Below are positions 1 to 8,232 of a stretch of 8,232 nt of DNA, piece by piece. Each line of letters starts with the position of its first letter. Position 1 is the first letter of the stretch. The stretch is from Gammaproteobacteria bacterium UBA2955 (GTDB lineage Bacteria; Pseudomonadota; Gammaproteobacteria; Pseudomonadales; Azotimanducaceae). A program made the translations under genes and the position numbers. Below the pieces are notes generated by a model. The model did not search any database. It was not told the DNA's origin and saw only the letters and a program-made list of their open reading frames with translations. Where the stretch lies: the NCBI GenBank assembly GCA_002348825.1, contig DEBN01000115.1, positions 3,455 through 11,686 on the forward strand, written 5' to 3'.

Positions 1-2244
<2,244 letters not shown>

Positions 2245-2286
2245 TTGCTGCGGTTAATAAATTGCCGTCTGATTGTCGCGTTAGCA

Positions 2287-2871
2287 ATGCTCATTGAAGA
2301 GCCTCGTCGCTGCAGTTGGTGTACTGGAGATGACCTTTACCAGCGCTATCATGACGAGGAGTGGGGAGTACCGATTTTCGATTCTGTGGCGCTTTTTGAA
2401 CGCTTAGCCCTTGAGTCGATGCAAGCTGGATTAGCTTGGATCACGGTACTGAAAAAGCGTGAACGCATGAGAATGCAGTTCTACGGCTTTAATCCTCTCG
2501 AACTGGCCAAGTGCGACGAGAGTCATATTCAGACCTGGCTTTTGGACCCAGGACTCATTCGTCATAAAGGCAAGCTAAATGCGCTGGTGCGAAACGCGCA
2601 ACTGACGGTTGCCGAAGAGGATTTCTCCGGTCTCTTATGGCGATTCGCCCCCAAAGCTTCTCAAAGGAATCGTCGCGCTGAACAACCCGCGAGCCAGACC
2701 GCAGAATCTCAGGCCATGGCAAAGCTGCTAAAAAGCAAGGGCTATAGTTTTGTCGGCCCAACTACCTGTTACGCGTTTATGCAGAGTGTCGGCATGGTTA
2801 ATGATCATGCACAGGACTGTTGGCGCTATGAGGCTTGTTCCAGCCACCGTTACTGTGCGGGTGGTGATTGA
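2287..2871 (+). CDS. tag: DNA-3-methyladenine glycosylase I
   Basis: Base-excision repair enzyme that removes 3-methyladenine from alkylated DNA. The 194-residue product aligns along its whole length with E. coli Tag (187 residues). The zinc ligands are all present: Cys9, His22 (in YHDEEWG), His174 and Cys178 (in VNDHAQDC, spaced as in E. coli His175/Cys179). Glu43 matches the active-site Glu38 and Trp51 (AGLAWITVLKKRE) matches Trp46 of the base pocket; the second signature, FVGPTTCYAFMQ, precedes the C-terminal zinc ligands. The frame is also open back to a TTG directly after the gyrB stop (2245), but the extra 14 hydrophobic residues have no counterpart in the family, so the ATG at 2287 is preferred even though no clear Shine-Dalgarno sequence precedes it. 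A C-terminal tail of about 16 residues after the last zinc ligand carries two more Cys and one more His. The gene is followed after 2 bases by the acyltransferase gene, so co-transcription is likely. Confidence 0.95.
   Translation: MLIEEPRRCSWCTGDDLYQRYHDEEWGVPIFDSVALFERLALESMQAGLAWITVLKKRERMRMQFYGFNPLELAKCDESHIQTWLLDPGLIRHKGKLNALVRNAQLTVAEEDFSGLLWRFAPKASQRNRRAEQPASQTAESQAMAKLLKSKGYSFVGPTTCYAFMQSVGMVNDHAQDCWRYEACSSHRYCAGGD
2860..2864 (+). promoter_or_regulatory. Ribosome binding site deciding the acyltransferase start
   Basis: GGTGG lies inside the last codons of tag, 9 bases ahead of the ATG at 2874 but only 3 bases ahead of the alternative TTG at 2868. The spacing favours the ATG and suggests translation coupled to the end of tag. 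This is a motif reading only. Confidence 0.5.
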
Positions 2872-2873
2872 CT

Positions 2874-3767
2874 ATGGCGTGGGTGTTGAACGGGCTGTTG
2901 TGGTGTATGAGTCGACTGCCACTAAAGCTCGTCGTTCCTGTTTGCCGAGTACTGGCCCGCCGAATGGTGATATGGGGTGCGGATGCCGCGAGGATTTCCT
3001 CCATAAACATTGATTTATGCCTGCCGCACCTTTCCACTGAAGAGAAGGACGATATTTGTTGGCAAAGCCTGATGAATTCGATGCTGTTGGTGTTTGAAAT
3101 CGCCCAGATGCGGTTTCGCCAGGTAGCGCGGGTGCGCCGAGCGATCGTCAGTGTCGATGGTGCGGAGCGATTGCATCGGGCGTGGCAGCATGGAGAAGGG
3201 GTGCTGTTATTGACCCCTCACGTAGGTTGTTGGGAAATCCTGGGGGCTTATCTTGGAGACACCTATCCGGTATCGGCGCTCTATGATCGGCCAAACTTTG
3301 CGCCCCTAGAACAGCCGATACTCGATGCTCGTCAGCGTTTCGGCGCAACGATGTATCCGATCAGTGGCGCCGGCCTGCGCGGCATCATGCGAGCTATGCG
3401 TGCAGGGCATTTGGTGGTGTTGTTGCCCGACCAGGTGCCTGATTATCAATCTGGAGGGGAAATCGCTCCGTTTTTCGGTCAACAGGCTTATACGATGTCT
3501 CTGGCCCATCGGTTGTTGCAAAGGAATACACCCAAGGTGCTCATCGCGTCTGCGCTGCGGCGCTTCGACGGTCATACGATGAGCTATCATCTGACGTTCT
3601 CGGAGCCAGAACCGGCCATTTTTGATGAGGACGCTGCGGTACATGCGGCAGCGCTAAACGCAAGCATAGAAAAAGCGGTAATCGCCGCCCCCGAGCAGTA
3701 TCAGTGGTCTTACAAGCGTTTTAAAAGGCTTAAGAAAGGACAAGCGAATATTTATCGACGCCAATAA
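2874..3767 (+). CDS. LpxL/HtrB-family lipid A (lysophospholipid) acyltransferase
   Basis: Inner-membrane-associated enzyme of the family that transfers an acyl chain from acyl-ACP to a lipid A precursor or related lipid; the exact acceptor and chain length cannot be read from sequence. The 297-residue product starts with a hydrophobic segment (about residues 1-30) acting as membrane anchor, with no signal peptidase site evident. The catalytic H-x4-E motif is HVGCWE (His116, Glu121). Further family blocks are YDRP (137-140), RQRFGA (about 153-158), LPDQ (184-187), the APFFG block near 198-202, and the C-terminal PEQYQWSYKRFK (273-284). The ATG at 2874 is preferred over an in-frame TTG at 2868 because of ribosome-binding-site spacing. 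The position after tag resembles the Pseudomonas aeruginosa htrB gene PA0011, reported to add 2-hydroxylaurate to lipid A; equivalence here is inference, so no symbol is given. The usual Asn in HxGNWE is Cys119 here. The end overlaps the convergent trkH by 16 bases. Confidence 0.88.
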   Translation: MAWVLNGLLWCMSRLPLKLVVPVCRVLARRMVIWGADAARISSINIDLCLPHLSTEEKDDICWQSLMNSMLLVFEIAQMRFRQVARVRRAIVSVDGAERLHRAWQHGEGVLLLTPHVGCWEILGAYLGDTYPVSALYDRPNFAPLEQPILDARQRFGATMYPISGAGLRGIMRAMRAGHLVVLLPDQVPDYQSGGEIAPFFGQQAYTMSLAHRLLQRNTPKVLIASALRRFDGHTMSYHLTFSEPEPAIFDEDAAVHAAALNASIEKAVIAAPEQYQWSYKRFKRLKKGQANIYRRQ

Positions 3768-5197
3768 GCCGGGGTCAGGAGGACTAATAGAGTGAAAATC
3801 TCGAGTCGCCCCAGCACCATGTTGAACATGAGAATCCATTTGACCTCTGCCGAAATGCTATTGTAGTTAACAGCAACATCACCAAGGCCGGGGCCCAAAT
3901 TATTTAAACAAGCGCCCACGGCTGAAAAAGCGGTGATGAAGTTTGTGTCACCCACGACCATCAACATGCAGACCGACAACAGAAAGAAGAAAACGTAGAC
4001 GCTGAAGAAGCTCCAAACCGCGTCGACTCTGCGGTCCGAGACCGATTCCTTGCCAAGTTTGATGGTAAACACACCATTGGGGTGAATCAGCCGCTTAACC
4101 TCTCGCATTCCCTGAAGATAGATCATAAGCACGCGGATCATTTTTATGCCGCCCGCTGTCGATCCGGCGCAGCCGCCGGCAAACGCGGCGAAGAGCAGGA
4201 TAATTGGCGCCACGGAGGGCCAATTTGCGAAATTAGTGGTGGTGAAACCGGTGGTTGTGGTTATCGACACCGCCTGAAACAGCCCGTCGCGAATCGCGTC
4301 ATCATGACCGTTAGGTTGCCACCAAAGAATTGCGCATACGGTGGTGCTCACCAGCGCTAAGACGAATAAATAAACCCTTACCTCGACGTCCTGTAAGTAA
4401 TGCAGCGGGTTGCGGCGCCGCCACACCAAAAAATGCAGCGCAAAATTAATCCCCGAGAGCGTCATAAAGATGATTGCTACGGTTTCGACCGCGCCGTTGT
4501 CAAAGTGCCCCATGCTCGCGTCATGAGTTGAAAATCCGCCGATCGATACGGTAGAAAAGCTATGGGCAATGGCGTCGAATCCATTCATTCCAGCTAACCA
4601 ATAGGCCGTTGCGCAGGCCGCGGTTAGACCGATGTAGAGATACCATAGGGCTTTTGCCGTTTCGGTAATCCTGGGCGTCAGTTTGTTGTCTTTCATCGGC
4701 CCGGCCGACTCCGTGCGGTAGAGTTGCATGCCGCCGATGCCGAGCATTGGGAAAATGGCGACAGCGAGAACGATGATGCCCATTCCGCCCATCCATTGGA
4801 GCATCTGACGATAAATGAGCAGCGATTTGGGCAAAGTGTCGAGGCCGACAATTGTTGTTGCCCCGGTCGTGGTCAGCCCGGAGATCGATTCAAAGACGGC
4901 GTCGGTAAACGATAATTGAGTGGCTTCGGCCAGCCAAAACGGGATTGCGCCAAATATGCCCAACCCCAGATAGAACAGCGCAGTAACCAGAAACCCATCG
5001 CCACCGCGTAGCTCGCGTTTGCCGCGCAACGGCAGCCAAAGAATCAGTCCGCTCACCAGAGCAATTCCGAAGGCCGAAAAGAAGGTTGTGAAAGTGGTCT
5101 CGGCGTAGATCATTGCGACCAGGGCGGGCAACAAAAAGGAAAAGCTAAATAGCGTCAGCAGGGTACCGGTAATACGAAGAATAACCGTAAGGTGCAT
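3752..5197 (-). CDS. trkH: Trk potassium uptake system membrane subunit TrkH
   Basis: Pore-forming subunit of the Trk K+ uptake system in the inner membrane, working with cytoplasmic TrkA. The 481-residue product matches E. coli TrkH (483 residues) end to end and is rich in hydrophobic segments. The four pore-loop repeats of the SKT superfamily are visible with their filter glycines: GLTTTGATT (Gly112), STVSIGGFSTHD (Gly220/221), SITTTTGFTTT (Gly317) and LNNLGPGLG (about Gly435). Other family blocks are YRQMLQWMGGMGIIVLAVAI (129-148), GGCAGSTAGG (341-350) and GRLEIFTLLVLLTP near the end, with Arg464 in the place of the conserved pore-blocking Arg of the last helix. The frame is open to 5299, but that would overlap trkA by about 86 bases; the ATG at 5197 gives MHLTV, like the E. 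coli start MHFRA. It begins 16 bases after the trkA stop with only a weak ribosome binding site, so coupling to trkA is likely. Confidence 0.97.
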   Translation of the reverse strand: MHLTVILRITGTLLTLFSFSFLLPALVAMIYAETTFTTFFSAFGIALVSGLILWLPLRGKRELRGGDGFLVTALFYLGLGIFGAIPFWLAEATQLSFTDAVFESISGLTTTGATTIVGLDTLPKSLLIYRQMLQWMGGMGIIVLAVAIFPMLGIGGMQLYRTESAGPMKDNKLTPRITETAKALWYLYIGLTAACATAYWLAGMNGFDAIAHSFSTVSIGGFSTHDASMGHFDNGAVETVAIIFMTLSGINFALHFLVWRRRNPLHYLQDVEVRVYLFVLALVSTTVCAILWWQPNGHDDAIRDGLFQAVSITTTTGFTTTNFANWPSVAPIILLFAAFAGGCAGSTAGGIKMIRVLMIYLQGMREVKRLIHPNGVFTIKLGKESVSDRRVDAVWSFFSVYVFFFLLSVCMLMVVGDTNFITAFSAVGACLNNLGPGLGDVAVNYNSISAEVKWILMFNMVLGRLEIFTLLVLLTPAYWRR

Positions 5198-5213
5198 AAG
5201 GTTATGTGCTCGC

Positions 5214-6587
5214 TCAGAAGAACGATAAACCGACCTGAAACAGCCGCTCGACAGCGCCGATCTGGCTCTTATCGACGAGGAACAAGATGACATGGTCATC
5301 GGACGCCACTATCACGTTATCGTGGGCAATCAGTACGTTATCGTCGCGGACTATGGCGCCGATTGTGGCCCCCGGTGGTAACGCGATTTCGCTGATACGC
5401 CGACCTACCACCTTTGAGCTATTTCTATCGCCATGGGCAATCGCTTCCATCGCCTCGGCGGCGCCACGCCGAAGGCTATGTACTTTGGCGACATCGGCCC
5501 TGCGCACGTAGGACAACAAAGTGCCGATGGTGGCTTGTTGAGGCGAAATTGCGACATCAATCTCGCCACCTTGCAACAGGTCCACATAGGCGGTTTTACC
5601 GATAAGCGCAAATACCTGGCGCACGCCCAAGCGTTTTGCCATGAGCGAGGACATAACATTGATCTCGTCGTCGTCCGTAACCGCACAAAACACGTCGCAT
5701 TGATCAATGTTTTCTTCCAGCAATAACTCGCGATTCGTAGCGCTCCCTTGGATCACGACGGCATTGTTGAGTTGGTCTGCCAAACCCTGAGCACGCCGCG
5801 GATTAAGCTCCATTATGCGAACGTCATAGTGGTCCTCGGTGGCCGCCGCGAGGCGCGCGCCGATGTTGCCGCCGCCGGCTATAATCACCCGCCGAAAAGG
5901 CTTCTCCGCTTTTCGCAGCTCGCCCATTACAGCCGTAATGTGTTCGCGAGCGGCAATGAAAAATACCTCATCATCTGTTTCGATGACGGTATCACCGGTC
6001 GGAATGATGGGCTGGCCGCGACGGAAGATTGCGGCGACGCGAGTATCGACACCAGGCATGTGCTCGCTAAGAAATCGCAGCGCTTGGCCTACCAACGGCC
6101 CGCCTAGATACGCGCGCATGGCCACCAGCTGGACTCGACCGTCTGCGAAATCCAAGACTTCCAACGCTCCAGGGTGTGACAGCAGCTCCGTAATCTGCTC
6201 GGTAACTACCTGTTCCGGATTTATTAAACGGTCAATGGGTACGTGATTATTGTTGAAGAGAGCGTTCTGGCTCAGGTAGGCACTAGAGCGAATCCTTGCG
6301 ATTTTAGTGGGTGTACGAAACATTGAGTAGCAGACTTGACAGGCCACGATGTTAACCTCGTCGCTCGAAGTCACGGCGACGAGGATGTCGGCGTCGTCGG
6401 CCCCGGCCCTTTGCAAAACGCTTGGATGCGAAGCCGCCCCCTGAACGGTTTGAATATCCAGTCGACTGCCCAGCTCGCGCAGTCGATCACCGTCTCGATC
6501 GACTAGGGTTATATCAAAGGACTCTTTGGCAAGGCTTTCAGTCAGCGTGCCCCCGACCTGCCCCGCGCCCAGGATCAGAATTTTCAT
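5214..6587 (-). CDS. trkA: Trk system potassium uptake regulator TrkA
   Basis: Peripheral cytoplasmic subunit of Trk that binds nucleotides (NAD(H), and ATP/ADP in studied homologues) and gates TrkH/TrkG. The 457 residues match E. coli TrkA (458) along the full length, with two RCK units in tandem. The first Rossmann fold shows GAGQVGG (7-13) with Asp30 ending strand 2, then GADDADILVAVTSSDE; its RCK-C part runs to about residue 225. The second shows GGGNIG (238-243) with Glu260 ending strand 2, then DQCDVFCAVTDDDE, ISPQQATIGTLLSYVRRADV and SLRRGAAEAMEAIAHGD, and an RCK-C part from about 390 to the end. Acidic residues after both strands favour NAD(H) over NADP(H). The ATG overlaps the rsmB stop as ATGA (6587-6584), a classical coupled arrangement, and trkH follows after 16 bases, so pore and regulator are made from one transcript. 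In E. coli, trkA and trkH are unlinked; the linkage here fits other gammaproteobacteria. Nothing looks broken. Confidence 0.98.
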   Translation of the reverse strand: MKILILGAGQVGGTLTESLAKESFDITLVDRDGDRLRELGSRLDIQTVQGAASHPSVLQRAGADDADILVAVTSSDEVNIVACQVCYSMFRTPTKIARIRSSAYLSQNALFNNNHVPIDRLINPEQVVTEQITELLSHPGALEVLDFADGRVQLVAMRAYLGGPLVGQALRFLSEHMPGVDTRVAAIFRRGQPIIPTGDTVIETDDEVFFIAAREHITAVMGELRKAEKPFRRVIIAGGGNIGARLAAATEDHYDVRIMELNPRRAQGLADQLNNAVVIQGSATNRELLLEENIDQCDVFCAVTDDDEINVMSSLMAKRLGVRQVFALIGKTAYVDLLQGGEIDVAISPQQATIGTLLSYVRRADVAKVHSLRRGAAEAMEAIAHGDRNSSKVVGRRISEIALPPGATIGAIVRDDNVLIAHDNVIVASDDHVILFLVDKSQIGAVERLFQVGLSFF

Positions 6588-7930
6588 GAAGCCGGAGCCT
6601 TGCGAATGAGCGCGTAAAAGAAGCCATCTGTAGTTGGCTCACTGGGCAGCATCTGCCAACCAAAGCGAGTTGCTCCTCCGAACGGTAGTTGCAGGGGCTG
6701 CACACGCGTCTCAGGATGTTCGCCCACAAACTTTTCAATCACGTGATCGTTTTCTTCTTCAAATACAGAGCATGTAGAGTACACCAGAGTACCCCCCGGC
6801 TTGAGGCCGCGCCATAGGTTGCGCAACAGCGCCAATTGTACCGTTTGCTGCTTTTTTATTTGCTCGGGCTGCAGCAGCAAGCGGATGTCTGGATTGCGTC
6901 GTATTGTGCCGCTTCCGGAGCACGGCGCGTCGATGATTAAAACGTCAAAGCTCTCTGCAGATAGGGCATCGGCCGCAGTAGCGTCGGTATTTTGATAGAT
7001 AATCTTCGGGTCATTGCTGTGACCAAGTCGGTGGCCTATTTTGCGTGTCTCTTCGAGGCGGCTCGTACTTTTGTCATTACCAACAAGTGTATATTTGGCA
7101 AACCGCCTGCTGAGCTGTTCATGCAACTGATAGAGTTTGCCGCCGGGTGCGCAACAGGCGTCGAACAGCACCGGGGCGTCTGCACCTGAGGGTATATTTT
7201 GAAGCGCAATGGTCGCCGCAAATTGGGCAGAAAGCTCCTGCACCGCGATCTGTCCTTCAGCCCAGCCAGGCAAGCTGGACGCGGGCTGCGGCGTGGTTAA
7301 GGCGACAGCTTGAGCGGGCTCAGAAAGTGCGAAAGGAATAGCCTTTGTGCGCAGTTCAGCGCAATAGTCGTCGCGACTGATTTTTGATGTATTGACGCGC
7401 AACACCATCGGAGCACGTTGGTCCATTGCGTACAAAAGCGCCTCGGCGTTGTCTGGATACTGTTGCATGATTTTCTGCGCTAACCACTCGGGGTTGTTGG
7501 TACTTGGCGACGCCGCGAATTTTGGGGCGTTGCGTTGCATTTTGCGTAAAACAGCGTTGATTAAGCCGCGTGCCCAGGGTTTACCCAGAGGCTGGCATGC
7601 GCTCACGGTATTATTTACGACCGCGTGAGCCGGACGATGCGAAAAGCGTAGTTGGTAAGCGCCCACTAACAAAAGCATCTCGAGATCGCGGTCTTTGCTG
7701 CGCAGGGGTTTGACGAGATACTCGAAAATTTCTCGTCTAAGCGAAAAAAAATGGCGTGCCGAACCATAGATCAGGTCCCAATGCCTTGGTGTAGCAAGCG
7801 CTTTTGACTGTTTTGCGCGTAACCAATCCAGAGTCCGGCCTTTAAAGGCCACTTGTTCTAGGCCTCTGCATACCTGAGCAATCACCTGTGCATCATCAGC
7901 CGTTGGAGGCTCTAAACTTTGGGCGTCCAT
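6584..7930 (-). CDS. rsmB: 16S rRNA (cytosine(967)-C(5))-methyltransferase RsmB
   Basis: SAM-dependent enzyme that makes 5-methylcytosine at position 967 of 16S rRNA. The 448-residue product (E. coli RsmB is 429) has an N-terminal NusB-like helical domain (about residues 10-135; LLLVGAYQLRFSHRPAHAVV and GLINAVLRKMQR are typical), a linking RNA-binding part with MVLRVNTSK (175-183), and a C-terminal Rossmann methyltransferase. SAM motif I is DACCAPGGK (257-265). Both family cysteines are present: Cys337 in DAPCSGSGTIRRNPDI, and Cys387 in VYSTCSVFEEEN, the position of the catalytic nucleophile in E. coli. Asp286, Asp317 and Asp334 fall where SAM-contacting and catalytic acids are expected. Oddities: motif I usually reads CAAPGGKT, here CCAPGGKL, and the preceding VQD block reads VQE. 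The ATG at 7930 follows the fmt stop by 3 bases with a good ribosome binding site, and the gene overlaps trkA by 4 bases. YebU/RsmF-type relatives are excluded by the NusB-like domain and the neighbours. Confidence 0.96.
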   Translation of the reverse strand: MDAQSLEPPTADDAQVIAQVCRGLEQVAFKGRTLDWLRAKQSKALATPRHWDLIYGSARHFFSLRREIFEYLVKPLRSKDRDLEMLLLVGAYQLRFSHRPAHAVVNNTVSACQPLGKPWARGLINAVLRKMQRNAPKFAASPSTNNPEWLAQKIMQQYPDNAEALLYAMDQRAPMVLRVNTSKISRDDYCAELRTKAIPFALSEPAQAVALTTPQPASSLPGWAEGQIAVQELSAQFAATIALQNIPSGADAPVLFDACCAPGGKLYQLHEQLSRRFAKYTLVGNDKSTSRLEETRKIGHRLGHSNDPKIIYQNTDATAADALSAESFDVLIIDAPCSGSGTIRRNPDIRLLLQPEQIKKQQTVQLALLRNLWRGLKPGGTLVYSTCSVFEEENDHVIEKFVGEHPETRVQPLQLPFGGATRFGWQMLPSEPTTDGFFYALIRKAPAS

Positions 7931-7933
7931 GGT

Positions 7934-8232
7934 TCAGCCACCTGACAGTGGAGACGCAGAGTCGATTACCGTACCGACGCGCAATATATCCGGATAACCG
8001 TTAAGTGCCGCCGCCGCATCCATTGTCGACCCTCTGCCACGGTTTAATTTAAGTTCTGTAATGACCAGCACGTCGTCGCCGCACTGTACGAAAAGACCGT
8101 CTTTTGACGTTTTCAATAGCGTTCCCGGCGTTGACTTGGATGCGCCGTAGGCTTTTTGTCTTTCTACCCTTGCGGCCAAAATTTGCATCACCGCACCGTT
8201 TATCATGCAGCGTACCGGCATGCGGTCGCATA
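7934..8232 (-). CDS. fmt: Methionyl-tRNA formyltransferase, C-terminal end (5' part outside window)
   Basis: Fmt formylates Met-tRNAfMet using 10-formyl-tetrahydrofolate, which prepares the initiator tRNA for translation. Only about the last 99 codons are in the window: the C-terminal OB-fold-like domain that contacts the tRNA. Recognisable pieces are the entry strand MPVRCMINGAVMQILAARV, the STPGTLLKTSKDGLFVQCGDD block (compare E. coli [20 protein letters not shown]) and the terminal NGYPDILRVGTVID region (E. coli NSRREWFVPGNRL). The frame is open to the window edge, so the ATG at 8221 is internal. The catalytic N-terminal formyltransferase domain is not visible. The assignment rests on this divergent domain plus its place directly ahead of rsmB, an order (def-fmt-rsmB-trkA) common in proteobacteria. 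The usual NPWP motif at the domain entry reads DRMP here. The gene stops 3 bases before the rsmB start. Confidence 0.9.
   Translation of the reverse strand, partial: CDRMPVRCMINGAVMQILAARVERQKAYGASKSTPGTLLKTSKDGLFVQCGDDVLVITELKLNRGRGSTMDAAAALNGYPDILRVGTVIDSASPLSGG
7938..7943 (-). promoter_or_regulatory. rsmB: Ribosome binding site of rsmB
   Basis: Reads AGGTGG on the minus strand, 7 bases ahead of the rsmB ATG (7930-7928) and inside the last codons of fmt. It is the best Shine-Dalgarno match in the window and supports the chosen rsmB start. Confidence 0.65.

Noticed and set aside
2245..2273. Possible promoter ahead of tag (TTGCTG, 17-base spacer, TCTGAT)
   Set aside because: Only about half of the consensus positions match in each box; this is expected by chance in a region of this size.
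2750..3037. Open frames of 79-87 codons on both strands over the tag/acyltransferase junction
   Set aside because: They overlap two well-supported genes, lack family motifs and have no convincing start signal.
3714..3731. 18-base imperfect palindrome (AAGCGTTTTAAAAGGCTT) near the end of the acyltransferase gene, considered as a terminator for trkH
   Set aside because: The stem is AT-rich with no loop, has a central mismatch pair on each side, lacks a following T tract on either strand, and encodes the conserved KRFKRL end of the acyltransferase.
5198..5299. 34-codon upstream extension of the trkH frame
   Set aside because: It overlaps the end of trkA, is not hydrophobic like a TrkH start, and the ATG at 5197 reproduces the family N-terminus.
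5748..6246. Open frames of 119 and 135 codons on the plus strand opposite trkA
   Set aside because: They lie wholly inside trkA, whose product aligns end to end with the family; the antisense products show no recognisable motif.
7744..7751. Run of eight A (T8 on the coding strand) in rsmB as a slippage or phase-variation site
   Set aside because: It encodes the Phe-Phe of RHFFSLRR in an intact frame; a single run of eight is weak evidence for programmed slippage.

Overview
The window is a densely packed chromosomal segment of a gammaproteobacterium. It holds seven protein genes, has no intergenic gap longer than about 42 bases, and shows no RNA genes, mobile elements, CRISPR arrays or long repeats. 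GyrB has the long insert in its TOPRIM region that is typical of Gram-negative GyrB. The gene set (gyrB, tag, an LpxL/HtrB-type acyltransferase, trkH, trkA, rsmB, fmt) matches, from memory, the origin-proximal neighbourhood of Pseudomonas and related marine gammaproteobacteria, where dnaA-dnaN-recF-gyrB is followed at some distance by tag, htrB, trkA, rsmB, fmt and def. A member of Pseudomonadales, Cellvibrionales or a related order is therefore likely, but species cannot be named from the sequence alone. The replication origin is probably a few kilobases to the left of the window; this is inference.

Layout. Left half, plus strand: gyrB (bases 1-2244, lacking about 54 N-terminal codons beyond the window edge), then tag (2287-2871), then a lysophospholipid/lipid A acyltransferase (2874-3767). 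The last two are nearly abutting and probably co-transcribed. Right half, minus strand, read from right to left: fmt (C-terminal end only, 8232-7934), rsmB (7930-6584), trkA (6587-5214) and trkH (5197-3752). The junctions are 3 bases apart, a 4-base stop/start overlap, and 16 bases apart, which is a strong operon signature. The two blocks converge, and their last genes overlap tail to tail by 16 bases.

Function. The left block combines DNA topology (gyrase), repair of 3-methyladenine and envelope lipid acylation. The right block combines formylation of initiator tRNA (Fmt), methylation of 16S rRNA (RsmB) and the Trk potassium uptake system, with TrkA as the cytoplasmic nucleotide-binding regulator and TrkH as the membrane pore. 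All seven genes look intact where visible and keep their key catalytic or binding residues. I found no undescribed system here. The points worth a second look are the convergent gene overlap without a visible terminator, the shortened gyrB-tag neighbourhood, and a few motif variants in RsmB, Fmt and the acyltransferase.
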